This document shows positions 8,119-16,917 of a DNA stretch of 64,000 nt, piece after piece. The DNA is taken from the NCBI RefSeq assembly GCF_019599145.1, contig NZ_CP080647.1, positions 3,596,001 through 3,660,000 of the forward strand. The letters run 5' to 3'. The notes below the pieces were generated by a model. It was not told the origin of the DNA. It searched no databases and saw only the letters and a program-made list of their open reading frames with translations. Numbering within the stretch: position 1 is the first letter of the stretch; every line of letters begins with the position of its first letter. The DNA is from Streptomyces akebiae (GTDB lineage: Bacteria > Actinomycetota > Actinomycetes > Streptomycetales > Streptomycetaceae). The position numbers and the translations under genes are program-made.

Positions 8119-9911
8119 GAGCGGCGACGGGGCAGGGGGCCGGTGTCGCACCACGCCCCCGCCAGGATCTCGTCCCGCACACCGTGCCCGCCCTCGTCTT
8201 CAAGGCCCTGGCCCGCGCCCGCGGCGGTGCGACCGCCGTGGACCTGTTGCGGAACGGGCAACTGAGCAAACGCATGCTGATGGTGCGGGCCCTGCGCCGG
8301 GCGGCGGACGGGCATCCGGAGGAGGGCATCGCCGAAGCGGCGTACCGCGCCCTGGTCGAACTGAACCGACGGGACCGCGCGACATGGCACGAGGTCATGC
8401 TGCACCCCTACCTGGACGAGGGACTGACCCGGGCCCTCACCGCGCTGGACCGCGGACTGCCCACTGATCTGCGGTGGTTGGAACAACTGACGGCGGATCC
8501 GGGTCGGCGGGCATGGCATCGCGTCGACGCCCTCTGTGACGGCACGGCACTCGAACTGCGGCTCGCCGACCACGGCCCCTTCCGTGAGGCGCACGGTCAC
8601 GAACTCGCCGACCCGCTCACCGCCGGGCAGGCACAGGAGTGGACACAAGCGCTGCGTGCCGCCTGGACCGTGCTCGTGCGGCGGCACCCCTGGCACGCGC
8701 AGACCATCGCCGCCGGCCTGACCACCGTGGTCCCGCTGCGCCCCAACCCCGATGGCACCGAGGTGAGTTCGGCGGCCCGGCGGGCCTTCGGTGCCGTCGC
8801 CTCCTCCCTCCCCGACGACCCGGTGCTCCTCGCACTGACCCTCGTGCACGAGTTTCTGCACGTCCAACTCGGTGCACTGCTCGACCTGTTGCCGCTGCAC
8901 GGCCCACCGACGGACGCCCGCTACCACGCCCCGTGGCGGCCCGATCCGCGACCGGCCGGAGCGCTGCTGCAGGGGACGTACGCGCATCTGGGCGTGACGG
9001 ACTTCTGGCGCACCGAAGTCGCCTCCGGGACGGGAAACGAGCGTGCCCGACGCGAGTACGACACCTGGCGCGAGCACACCGACACCGCAGCCGGCACGCT
9101 CCTCGAAAGCGGCGAACTCCTGCCCGCGGGCGAGCGGTTCGTGACGGAACTGCGTGAGGCCGTACGTCGCCGGTCCGTGCCCGCGGGGACGCTGCGAGGC
9201 AGAGCGGACCTCGTGCATGACCTTCGCGGACTGGGGCTCCGGGCCGGCGACACCGTCCTCGTGCATTCCGCCCTGAGTACGGTCGGGCCCGTCTCCAACG
9301 GCGCCGAGACCATGGTGAGCGCGCTGTCCGAAGTCCTCGGACCCGGCGGGACGCTCGTGATGTACACCCCGGCACCCGACGACGCCCGCGCCCGGACGCC
9401 CGCGCCCGCCGCGTACACCGCACCGGGTTTCGGCGTCGGTGTCCTGGCCGAGACGGTACGGGCCCGGCCCGCCGCCCTGCGCAGCGCTCATCCGCGGAGT
9501 TCCTTCACGGCGCTGGGCGCCCAGGCGGACTACATCACCTCCGACCACTCCCCCGACTGCTCCCTGGGCGAGGAGTCACCGCTGGGCAGACTGGAGAAGC
9601 TCGGCGCCCGGGTGCTGTTGCTGGGGATCGGTTTCGAGGCGTGCACCGCGTTCCACCTGGCGGAGTACCGCGTCCCGAGCCGTCTCGCGGGCCTGCCCGA
9701 AGGCGCCGACCCACACCTGGACTCCTCCCCGTTCGCAGCGCTGGGGGCCGCCTTCGAGGCGACCGGGGCGGTGCGCTCCGGCCGGGTCGGCCATGCCCAC
9801 TGCCGCCTGTTCGACTTCGCTGACGCCGTCGCGTTCGCCGTGGGGCGGCTGGCGGACAGGGCCGACGGGGCAGACAGGGCCGACGGGGCCGACGGGGCCG
9901 ACAGAGAGTGA
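8115..9911 (+). CDS. HExxH peptide-modification domain fused to AAC(3)-like acyltransferase
   Basis: A 598-residue two-domain protein. Residues 1-350 match the HExxH domain seen beside or fused to FxsB; the metal motif H245-E-F-L-H249 is intact, so it need not be an inactive form. Relatives of this domain have been described as alpha-ketoglutarate-dependent peptide beta-hydroxylases. Residues about 358-585 are an aminoglycoside-3-N-acetyltransferase fold (VLVHSALSTVG, GPGGTLVMYT, AHPRSSFTALG, LLLGIGFEACTAFHLAE), presumably acetyl-CoA dependent and more likely acting on the peptide than on a drug. The tail is a short RADGADRADGADGA repeat. ATG 8115 overlaps the fxsB stop. The open frame extends far upstream but that part is only the shadow of fxsT and fxsB. 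Confidence 0.85.
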   Translation: MRAATGQGAGVAPRPRQDLVPHTVPALVFKALARARGGATAVDLLRNGQLSKRMLMVRALRRAADGHPEEGIAEAAYRALVELNRRDRATWHEVMLHPYLDEGLTRALTALDRGLPTDLRWLEQLTADPGRRAWHRVDALCDGTALELRLADHGPFREAHGHELADPLTAGQAQEWTQALRAAWTVLVRRHPWHAQTIAAGLTTVVPLRPNPDGTEVSSAARRAFGAVASSLPDDPVLLALTLVHEFLHVQLGALLDLLPLHGPPTDARYHAPWRPDPRPAGALLQGTYAHLGVTDFWRTEVASGTGNERARREYDTWREHTDTAAGTLLESGELLPAGERFVTELREAVRRRSVPAGTLRGRADLVHDLRGLGLRAGDTVLVHSALSTVGPVSNGAETMVSALSEVLGPGGTLVMYTPAPDDARARTPAPAAYTAPGFGVGVLAETVRARPAALRSAHPRSSFTALGAQADYITSDHSPDCSLGEESPLGRLEKLGARVLLLGIGFEACTAFHLAEYRVPSRLAGLPEGADPHLDSSPFAALGAAFEATGAVRSGRVGHAHCRLFDFADAVAFAVGRLADRADGADRADGADGADRE

Positions 9912-9930
9912 TCGCCACGAAGAAGTCAGG

Positions 9931-10020
9931 GGCCCCACCCCGAGGAGTCAGGACCCGGCTGACCTGTGCTTCGCAAGGTCAGCGGCGTGGTGGCGCGTCA
10001 CCCGCTGCACGTTGAAGCGG
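9931..10020. repeat. Left copy of imperfect direct repeat (candidate att remnant)
   Basis: About 90 bases that align, with one gap and roughly two-thirds identity, to 28401-28491 in the same orientation. Best-conserved blocks are GAGTCAG, GACCTG and TTGAAGCGG; the last is the antisense of the final ychF codons (R-F-N). The two copies enclose the 18.5 kb accessory island. Confidence 0.5.
9958..9983. terminator. Hairpin after the fxs operon
   Basis: GCTGACCT(G)TGC, loop TTC, then GCAAGGTCAGC form an 11-bp stem with one bulge, 46 bases after the last fxs-operon stop codon. No T tract follows, as is common in Streptomyces. It could serve transcripts from either side. Confidence 0.6.
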
Positions 10021-10231
10021 AGCGCGGAGACAGACTCCTCCGGGTCCTCGACCGCAGGGCGATCCCGTTCCGCATGATGTCCCGACAAACATGGTGTCCA
10101 GGAGCCCCATACCAACCGGGCGAGGCTCCCTGCCGAGCGGGTTGTCGCCGGAGGCCCCGGCCGGCAGGCGGCGGAAGGCCACGCGGATCTCGTTGAAGTG
10201 CCCAAGTGCGTACATGCGTAGGTGCGTGCTC

Positions 10232-10933
10232 CTACTTCGCCAGCTGGGCGTACATGGCTTCCAGGTCGGCGGAGAGCTGCGACTTGACCCAGCGGGTGGT
10301 GTCGTCGGCCAGCACCTCGTGTGCTCCCGCCTCGATGCCGTCGAGTGCGGCCAAGGCGATGTCGCGGGGGTCCGCTTTGGGCGCGTCGACGCCCGAGGTC
10401 ATGTCGGTGTCCACGTAGGCCATGTGGAGCCCGGTCACCGCGATGCCGCGCGGCTGCAGCTCCAGGCGCAGGGAGTTGGTCTGCGACCACAAAGCGGCCT
10501 TGGAGGCGCCGTAGGGCGTGCCGTCGGCCAGCCAGGACAGAGCAGAGTGGGCGTTGAGGATGTGACCCCCGCCGTTGCGCTCGATGACCGGCACGAAGGC
10601 CCGGGTGACCAGCAGCGGCCCGTAGAAGTTGGTCTCCAGATCCCGGCGCACATCCTCCATCGGGGAGTTGAGGTACGAAGCGCGGACGGAGGCCCCGGCG
10701 TTGTTGATCAGGATGGTGACGTCCTGGGCCTGCTCGGCGGCGGCTGCCACGGATGCCGGGTCGGTGACCTCGAGCGCCAGCGGAACGGCATCGGGGTGGG
10801 TCACCGTGCGCGGGTCACGGGCCGTGGCATAGACCTTGCCTGCCCCACGCGCATAGAGCTCCTCGACCAGCATCTTGCCGATGCCACGGCTGCCTCCGGT
10901 GACGAAGACGCCGGCGCCCTTGATTGCTGTCAT
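10232..10933 (-). CDS. Short-chain dehydrogenase/reductase
   Basis: A 233-residue classical SDR: cofactor loop TGGSRGIG near the N-terminus (NADP/NAD binding), INNAG motif, Ser of the HSALSWL segment and the catalytic Y-x3-K in YGASK. Start at ATG 10933 because GGAGGT lies 5 nt upstream; four more in-frame codons upstream lack a better site. Two palindromic operators (10954-10990) sit directly upstream, so the same TetR-type regulator that serves the other SDR genes nearby probably represses it. It is only distantly similar to the SDR pair at 13.4-14.2 and 20.3-21.1 kb. Substrate unknown. Confidence 0.9.
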   Translation of the reverse strand: MTAIKGAGVFVTGGSRGIGKMLVEELYARGAGKVYATARDPRTVTHPDAVPLALEVTDPASVAAAAEQAQDVTILINNAGASVRASYLNSPMEDVRRDLETNFYGPLLVTRAFVPVIERNGGGHILNAHSALSWLADGTPYGASKAALWSQTNSLRLELQPRGIAVTGLHMAYVDTDMTSGVDAPKADPRDIALAALDGIEAGAHEVLADDTTRWVKSQLSADLEAMYAQLAK

Positions 10934-10953
10934 GACTACCTCCACAAAGATGA

Positions 10954-10990
10954 AAACCGATCGGTTTCACCACCGTAAACCGATCGGTTT
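10954..10990. promoter_or_regulatory. Paired TetR-type operators before SDR
   Basis: Two perfect palindromes AAACCGATCGGTTT at 10954-10967 and 10977-10990, centres 23 bp apart, immediately upstream of the SDR start. The same palindrome occurs at four other places in the island, one of them just before a tetR gene. Confidence 0.8.
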
Positions 10991-11652
10991 TGTGATGCAA
11001 GTCGGTCGGAACTCAGGCTGCAGGGGCTGGCTGGCCTCGTGTCCATCGGCGAAGTCCGTACGCGCCGGGCGCAGGCCGGCGAAGCCGCGAGCCCGCCGAC
11101 AGGGATCGACGTGACCTGGCTGGACCTCAGGCGGGGTTCGGCGGAATGACGTGAGGAGTGGCGTGCCGTACGGCTCGGTGTCGCCTACGTGCTCGGCCGC
11201 GCGTTCCGAGCCGGCCTGGGGTCGGCGACCAAGGGCGGCCAACTGCCGGCGGCGCAAGGACAGCCCAGGTACGGCGGGCAGGTCGGCGAGGCGCGCACGA
11301 CAGGGAAGTCAGGCCCGACGGCGCCGACGGCCTTTGTGGCGACGCGACCTCGCGACGAGAGGCCCCGTCCGCGGGGCCCGCGGACGGGGCACGCATTCTG
11401 CGTGAGCTGGAGCCCACGTATAGGAGTCGCGGGATGATCCGGCCCCTGTGACGGCCCACCTTGTGTCGCCTGTCGCCGAGCGCCGCGACGCCGCCTGCAG
11501 GCGCCCCGGTCGCTGGTGCGTTGGGGGGGAAACGAAGACCGGAGGGTGACGATCAATCCCACGACTGTGGCGGCTCAACGGACGTAGCGCTGAGGATCAC
11601 CCTGTGCGAGATGAAATCGCCCGTGTCCGCCCATGTGGATCTCCGGCGCTTC
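10991..11652. other. 660-base region without a recognisable gene
   Basis: Short open frames on both strands show no motif, ribosome site or hydrophobic pattern I can support. The one clear structure is the perfect 14-bp inverted repeat at 11362-11390. The region may be the remains of the TetR partner expected upstream of the SDR, but I see no HTH-like sequence. Confidence 0.5.
11362..11390. repeat. Perfect 14-bp inverted repeat
   Basis: Arms GCCCCGTCCGCGGG and CCCGCGGACGGGGC separated by one base. Lies 263 bases beyond the stop of the CocE-type gene, with no T tract; could be a strong terminator for that operon or a recombination/attachment structure. Confidence 0.55.
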
Positions 11653-13347
11653 TTATGGGACCGGAACCACCGGCAGGACGATGCGGGAGGGTCGGGCGGG
11701 GTCGTGGAAGACCTGCTGCCGGGCCACTCGGGCCGTGGTCGCGATCTCCTCGGGTTCGCCCGTGTTGAGATTGCGGTCCCAGCGGGGGAAGTTGCTGGAG
11801 GTGACCTGGACCCGTATGCGGTGTCCCGCGCGGAAGACGATGCTGGTCGACCACAGGTCCACGACGTGCTCGGCCGCCTCGCCCGGTGTCGCCGCGCGTA
11901 CCCGCACGATGCCGTCGGCCACATTACGGGAGACGCCCATCTCATCGACGTCGCACAGGCGGGCCACCCAGTCGGTCGAGGGTCCGTCCGTGGCCGCGAA
12001 GAGCACCGCCCGGACCCGGCCCGTCACCTCCACGTCATCTTCAAGCGGTTCGGTGGTGAAGACCAGAACGTCCTTGCGCGCCTCCACGGCCGTTTGGTCG
12101 AGCGGCCCGGGACGGAACTCGTCGGTGTTCAGGAGCCCGCCACCCATGAGGAGCGCGCCGCCGGCGGTCGGCACCGGATCCATGGGGTCGTAGGTGAACT
12201 CCTCGGCCTGCTCGGCGGTGGACGGCGGCTCCTGCGTCAGGCGTCCGTCGGCGCGCAGGTGGAAGTCCGTGTCCACGGCGCGCGACAGGGGCCATTCCGT
12301 CTCCTCGCGCCACTGGTTGATCCCCATGACGAACAGCAGCACCTCGCCCGTGTCCGGCTCCGGAGCCTCGCCGTCGCCGATCGTGCGCTGGAACCAGTCG
12401 AACTGCAGGTCGTGCAGGCGTCCGCGCATGCCCATGTAGTCGGAGTTCGCGGCGAACCCGAAGTTGACGTCACCGACCACGTGCCGCCAGTTGGTGTGCG
12501 CCCACGGGCCCATGACCAGCGTGGCGGACCGGCCGGCGCGGCGCATGGCGGTGAAGTTGTCGAGCGTGCCCTGGCCGAAGGTGTCGAACCAGCCGCCGAC
12601 CTGGAAGGTGGGCAGATCGATCTCGCCGTGCCGGCCCGCGACGGTGCAGGACGCCGCCCACTCGGGCTCGCGCCGGGAACGCTCGTGGCCCAGCTCGGGC
12701 AGGTCGTGCCGGGCGAACGCGGGAAACCGCCCGGCGGGCAGCTCCCCGTAACCGCCGCTCGCCAGGCCGTCGAAATCCTGCACGAGCCCGGTGATGCCGT
12801 TCACGAGCCCGTCGAGGTCGGTGGAGTGACGGCGCATCAGGGTGTCGGCACCCTGCAGGAGCGACCAGGGCACGCTGAGGCCGAGCTCGATCGCACCGCC
12901 ACGCGTCCACAGCCCGTCGTCCGGGTCGGACCAGGTGATCATCGGCGCGATGGCCTTCAGCTCCGGCGGCTTCGACAGCGCCGCCATCCACTGGGTGTTG
13001 CCGAAGTAACTGCCGCCGATCATGCCGACGGAGCCGTTGGAGCCGGGGAGGGTGGCGGCCCACCGTACGGTGTCGTAACCGTCGCTCTCCTCATACGTGA
13101 ACGGCTCCCACTCCCCCTCGGAGGCGAACCGGCCACGGGTGTCCTGGAGGACCACCATGAATCCGTGCCTGGCCGCCGCCAGAGGATCGAGTACGACGCC
13201 CATCATGGGCGTCTGCTTGCCGTACGGCAGCCGGCTCAGCAGCACCGGCCACGGTCCCGTACCACCGGGCCGGTAGACATCCGCGCGCAGCACCGTGCCC
13301 TCACGCATCTCGGCCGGAACGTCGAGCTCGATCTGGATCTCCGTCAT
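11653..13347 (-). CDS. CocE/NonD-family hydrolase (X-Pro peptidase/esterase type)
   Basis: A 564-residue serine hydrolase of the CocE/peptidase S15 type. The alpha/beta-hydrolase core occupies about residues 10-330, with the nucleophile elbow G-G-S113-Y inside MIGGSYFGNTQW and an oxyanion-side motif LPYGKQTP. The C-terminal 230 residues form the jelly-roll X-Pro domain (TGRVRAVLFAATDGPSTDW, then RIRVQVTSSNFPRWDRN). It should cleave esters or amides such as acyl esters. Start ATG 13347 follows AAGGGAA at a normal distance. The SDR upstream ends 52 bases before it, so both are probably one transcript from the operator-bearing promoter at 14237-14275. Confidence 0.92.
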   Translation of the reverse strand: MTEIQIELDVPAEMREGTVLRADVYRPGGTGPWPVLLSRLPYGKQTPMMGVVLDPLAAARHGFMVVLQDTRGRFASEGEWEPFTYEESDGYDTVRWAATLPGSNGSVGMIGGSYFGNTQWMAALSKPPELKAIAPMITWSDPDDGLWTRGGAIELGLSVPWSLLQGADTLMRRHSTDLDGLVNGITGLVQDFDGLASGGYGELPAGRFPAFARHDLPELGHERSRREPEWAASCTVAGRHGEIDLPTFQVGGWFDTFGQGTLDNFTAMRRAGRSATLVMGPWAHTNWRHVVGDVNFGFAANSDYMGMRGRLHDLQFDWFQRTIGDGEAPEPDTGEVLLFVMGINQWREETEWPLSRAVDTDFHLRADGRLTQEPPSTAEQAEEFTYDPMDPVPTAGGALLMGGGLLNTDEFRPGPLDQTAVEARKDVLVFTTEPLEDDVEVTGRVRAVLFAATDGPSTDWVARLCDVDEMGVSRNVADGIVRVRAATPGEAAEHVVDLWSTSIVFRAGHRIRVQVTSSNFPRWDRNLNTGEPEEIATTARVARQQVFHDPARPSRIVLPVVPVP

Positions 13348-13399
13348 GCGCTGTTCCCTTGAATCTTCTACTTGCGGGGTGCATGAGTGCGGCCAGGCG

Positions 13400-14218
13400 T
13401 CAGCCGGCCAGCTTGTTCATCTTGCGGATCTGCTTGTCGAAGACCCCGGCGGGAGCGAGGCGGCGCAGTATGCGCGCGCGTCCGGCCAGGGGACCGGCGG
13501 TGTAGCGCAGCTTCGGTTTGGTGTCAGTAGCCGCCGCGACGATCGCCTTGGCGACGATGGCGGGGGCGTCGCCGTTCCTGACCGCCTCCGCCATCACGCG
13601 GTCGACGGTGAGCCGCTGCTTCGCGTAGGCGTGCAGAGGGGTGTCGGGCTTCGCGCTGTTGGCCTCGAATCCGGTCCTGGTGTAGGCGGGTTCGACGATG
13701 AGCGCCCGGATGCCGTGGTCACGGACCTCGTGGTCCAGGGACTCGGTGTAGCCCTCGATCGCGTGCTTGGAGGCGGCGTAGGCGGCCATGTAGGGCTGGG
13801 GCAGGAACCCGAGGACGGACGAGATGTTGATGATGCGCCCGCTTCGTTGGGCGCGCATGTGCGGCAGGACCTCGTTCACCATGCGCATGACCCCGAAGAC
13901 GTTGGTGTCGAAGACGGACTGGGCCTGCTCGACGGAGGTTTCCTCCGCCGCACCCATCGAGCCGACGCCGGCATTGTTGACCAGGACGTCGATCCGCCCG
14001 AACCGCTCGCTCACCTCCTGGACTGCAGAGGCGACCGAGGCATCACCGGCCACGTCGAGGTCCAGGAACGTCACACCGCCGAGCGGGGCGACCCGCGAGG
14101 TGTCGCGGCCTGTGCCAACCACCTCGAAACCCGCCGCGACCAGCGCGAGCGCGGTTTCCTTCCCGATGCCGGATGACGCACCCGTCACGAGTGCCACCGG
14201 CCGGTTCGTCGTCATCAT
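13400..14218 (-). CDS. Short-chain dehydrogenase/reductase (paralog A)
   Basis: A 272-residue SDR: TGASSGIG (12-19), LVNNAGVG, Ser of NISSVLG, and catalytic Y-x3-K in AYAASKHAIEG. A C-terminal basic extension (LAGRARILRRLAPAGVFDKQIRKMN) suggests membrane association or acyl/steroid-like substrates. It is roughly three-quarters identical to the SDR at 20254-21069, including the extension, so the two are recent paralogs. ATG at 14218 begins MMTTNRP; the second ATG is equally possible. First gene of a probable operon with the CocE-type hydrolase, under the operators just upstream. Confidence 0.92.
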   Translation of the reverse strand: MMTTNRPVALVTGASSGIGKETALALVAAGFEVVGTGRDTSRVAPLGGVTFLDLDVAGDASVASAVQEVSERFGRIDVLVNNAGVGSMGAAEETSVEQAQSVFDTNVFGVMRMVNEVLPHMRAQRSGRIINISSVLGFLPQPYMAAYAASKHAIEGYTESLDHEVRDHGIRALIVEPAYTRTGFEANSAKPDTPLHAYAKQRLTVDRVMAEAVRNGDAPAIVAKAIVAAATDTKPKLRYTAGPLAGRARILRRLAPAGVFDKQIRKMNKLAG

Positions 14219-14236
14219 GCATTCCCGACTCGCTAG

Positions 14237-14275
14237 AAACCGATCAGTTTCCGCCCACAGTAAACTGATCGGTTT
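14237..14275. promoter_or_regulatory. Paired TetR-type operators, divergent SDR/tetR-remnant promoter
   Basis: AAACCGATCAGTTT at 14237-14250 and AAACTGATCGGTTT at 14262-14275, each one base off the perfect palindrome AAACCGATCGGTTT and mirror images of one another; centres 25 bp apart. They lie between the SDR (left) and a frameshifted tetR (right). Confidence 0.8.
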
Positions 14276-14518
14276 TCATGCGCAAGCTCAAGCGGCGACC
14301 CGATCCGGGCCGCGCCACCGTCTGCGCACTGAGGCCGATCGGGCTGCGCGGCTGCTGCGGCGCCTCGCCCGAGGTGGGGTGGAGCGCTGTTGGTGACGCG
14401 CGGCGGACAGGAGCCCGACTCATGGCGGTCGGCCTCCACAAGGGCCCTGCGGATCAGCACCCGGTCAGGCGCTTTGCCGGCAGACGCAAAGCCGACCGGC
14501 GCCTGCCACGATGACGGC

Positions 14519-15050
14519 ATGGCCAGGATCAGTGCGCAGGAGAGACGCGAAAGCGTCGTCCGCGCAGCGATCGCCGAGTTCGCACTCAAGGGCTACTACC
14601 GCACCTCCACTGAGGCAATCGCCAAACGCGCCGGTGTCATGCAGCCGTGCCTGGCTCGTCCCGGGCAAAAAGGCGATCTTCGCCGCCGCCTTGGTGCGGA
14701 GCATGGAAGACACCCGCCTGGCTTTCGAGCGGGCGACCGAGGGGATGGAGGGCAGCGAGCAGGCCCTGGGCGCCATGGCGGGCGCATACGCGCGGCTGGT
14801 CTCGGCGCGCCCCGAAACGCTCCCGATGCAGAGGCGGGGCTACGCCGTCGTCGCGGCCGCCGAGGCAGAGGGCGATGACCAGACGGGCGAGCTCGTCCGG
14901 GCCGGCTGGATGAGACTGTGGGAAACCGTGCACCTGTCACTGGGTGCCGATGCCAAAACGACCACAGGATTCTTTGCTTGCGGCATGCTCGGCAACCTCT
15001 TACGGCCATTGGGCTTCCCTCCGCCTGCAGGGAAGCAGGGGCGTGAGGTC
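14519..15050 (+). pseudogene. Frameshifted TetR-family regulator (paralog A)
   Basis: ATG 14519 opens a typical TetR N-terminus: ISAQERRESVVRAAIAEFA, then STEAIAKRAGVMQP (helix-turn-helix). At about 14650 the frame is lost: the ligand-binding half continues in another frame (GKKAIFAAALVRSMEDTR to FFACGMLGNLLRPLGF). Compared with the paralogous remnant at 21.3 kb, which still reads QPYLFRLFPG here, a few bases are missing. It was the divergent regulator of the adjacent SDR. The open frame running past 15050 has no TetR content and is not counted. Confidence 0.8.
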
Positions 15051-15134
15051 ATGGGCGCCGCTTCGGCTGCCGGAGTCGGGCAGCAACCCGAAAGAGCACT
15101 TCGGTCGCCGACCTTGCTCGAAGTCGGGGCGGTA

Positions 15135-15704
15135 TCAGTGCATGTCTGCCGCATCGAGCAGGGTGGTCACAGTGGGCGCGACGAGCCCGGTCAGATTGTC
15201 GGCACCGATCCCCGCGCGGGCGCTGGCGCCGTCGAAGACCAGGATGAGCTGCCGGGCCAGCAGGTCGGGATCGCTCACCCCACCCCGTTCGGCCTCGGAA
15301 CGGAAAAAGGCCGTCAGGTTCGCTTTGATCTGGTGGGCCACCCGGCTCGCGGGGTGGGCCTGGTCCTTGAGTTCGATCTGCACAGCCAGGTACCGGCAGC
15401 CTTGGAAGTCGGGCGCGACCGCCTGCGACTCCACCCGCTCGAAGACGTACAGGATCCGCTCGCGGGGGGAACGGCCATCATCCGCCGGGGGCAGGGCCCT
15501 CGCCACGAAGGCGGCAGCACGCTCCTTCAGGCTCGCCGCCAGCAGTTCGTCCTTGCTCTCGAACAGCTGGTACATGGAGCGCTTCGACACCCCCGCCGCC
15601 TTGCACAGCGCCTCGACGCCGATGTTGACGCCGTCGCGGTAGGTGAGCGTGGCTGCCGCCTCCAGCAGCCGCTCCCGGGGGCTTTGCTTCACTTCGGTGG
15701 TCAT
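15135..15704 (-). CDS. TetR/AcrR-family regulator, likely local repressor
   Basis: A 189-residue TetR protein. HTH in residues about 10-55 (RERLLEAAATLTYRDG, then IGVEALCKAAGVSKRSMYQLFESKDEL), followed by an all-helical ligand domain with a conserved GCRYL segment. It is the only intact TetR on the left half of the island and has a perfect copy of AAACCGATCGGTTT 32 bases upstream of its ATG, so autoregulation and control of the three SDR promoters with the same site is the simplest reading. Start ATG at 15704. Confidence 0.92.
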   Translation of the reverse strand: MTTEVKQSPRERLLEAAATLTYRDGVNIGVEALCKAAGVSKRSMYQLFESKDELLAASLKERAAAFVARALPPADDGRSPRERILYVFERVESQAVAPDFQGCRYLAVQIELKDQAHPASRVAHQIKANLTAFFRSEAERGGVSDPDLLARQLILVFDGASARAGIGADNLTGLVAPTVTTLLDAADMH

Positions 15705-15735
15705 ACCGTGAGGTTAACTCGAATCGGACGAAATA

Positions 15736-15751
15736 GAAACCGATCGGTTTC
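15736..15751. promoter_or_regulatory. TetR-type operator before tetR
   Basis: Perfect 16-bp palindrome GAAACCGATCGGTTTC, 32 bases upstream of the tetR ATG at 15704. Confidence 0.82.
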
Positions 15752-15799
15752 CAGGATGTCGGGGAGGCGCCCGCCGCCCAGCGGACGCCTGAAGGCCCC

Positions 15800-16917
15800 T
15801 CAGAGGCTCGACGACGGCCTTGAGGGAGAGACCGCCGCCGGCCCTGATGGTGCGCGCACCTCTCGTCCCCACGGGGGCGACGCACACCGGGGCCACTCCG
15901 AGCAATGGCCCCGTCTTGGGTGAGCCGCGTTCCGCAACGCCGGGGCAGCGGTCATCTCCGGCTTCGTCTCAGCGGGGATGCGGTGCAGCCCCTTGCGGTC
16001 GTACCAGCTGGTCATGCCGAAGCCGAAGAGGGCGGCCGCCGCGAGGCCGACGGCCATCATGACCCAGCCCCGGGTCAGGCCGGCGGCGTCGGCCTGGGCG
16101 TCGTAGTAGAGGATCGAGCGGATGCCGCCGGTGATCTGCCGCAGCGGCTCGAACTCCGCCAGGAAGCGGTAGAAGCCGGGCAGTGCCTGAAGCGGCATGG
16201 TGGCGTTGGCCGTCGGCACCGCCATTCCGACGAAGACCAGAGTGACCACCAGCATGCCGGGCGTGCCGAACACGACGAGCAGGGTGAGCGCACCGATCCC
16301 GGAGACAGCTATGACGCACACCGAGTACAGCCACAGCAGTGGCAGATGGGCGGCGTGCATCCCCATGAGGCCGACCGCGCCCACCATGACCAGGCTCCCC
16401 ATCAGCAGGGACGAACCGGCCATGAGGGTGCTGCTGATGGCGAGGGTCTGCACCCGGGTCGCCCGGATGAGCGGGCGGTGCAGGCGCAGCGGGCCCATGT
16501 CGTTGTGGGTGTAGCCGAGGGCGTGGTCGACCTGGCCGCTGATGACGTTGGCGGAGAGCATGCCGCAGACCACGAGGACGAGCGCGTACTAGAAGGCCGT
16601 CAGACCCAGGCCGCTTGCGAGTCGAGAGGATGGCCGTCCTCGATCGTGACGGCAGCCGGGTCGGCCGGCAGGACGCGTGCCGCGGCGGGCAGCTTCGCCT
16701 GCCCAATCCCGCCCTGGGACGCGAGTTCCTTGCCCACCTGGAGCGAGGCGCTTTCGGCCGCCTGCGTCGTCGCTGTCCGGGCCAGGCTGGAGCCCACGCT
16801 GCCGGCGGACTGGTTGGTCAGCACCGTCAGCGTCGGGCGGGTCGGGGTCCCGGTGGTCGCGCCGCCAGTGAGTGCGGTGGTGGCGGACGTGAAGTCGGCA
16901 GGGGCGACGAGCGACAA
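15800..16917 (-). pseudogene. Broken ABC-2/DUF3533-type membrane permease
   Basis: Reading leftward, 16917-16600 encodes the extracytoplasmic part of a DUF3533/YhgE-type permease (LVAPADFTSATTALTGGAT, then SAGSVGSSLARTATTQAAES). The frame then shifts near 16615, an in-frame TAG at 16591-16589 interrupts LGLTAF-stop-YALVLVVCGM, and the membrane part continues to about 15900 with five hydrophobic segments (LMAGSSLLMGSLVMVGAVGL, LLVVFGTPGMLVVTLVFVGM, WVMMAVGLAAAALFGFGM). The N-terminal membrane helix is missing, cut off where the IS5-type fragment begins. The last 40 codons look like read-through sequence. Non-functional. Confidence 0.75.

Larger units (their letters stand above)
9912..10231. 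other. Intergenic region at the left island boundary
   Basis: No gene recognised. It holds the end-of-operon hairpin at 9958-9983 and the left copy of the direct repeat that recurs at the 3' end of ychF. A short minus-strand frame here reads as a decayed ychF-like end (ALRFNV followed by VTRHHAADLAKH), not as an intact gene. Confidence 0.5.

Noticed and set aside
8115..9911. Classical aminoglycoside resistance gene
   Set aside because: The AAC(3) fold is fused to a peptide-modifying domain within the fxs operon, so drug resistance is not the likely role.
9912..10231. Intact gene ending in ALRFNV...ADLAKH on the minus strand
   Set aside because: No start or family; the sequence is explained better by the repeat shared with the ychF end.
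15051..15923. Continuation of the tetR remnant frame past 15050
   Set aside because: The TetR similarity ends; the rest is the antisense of the intact tetR gene.
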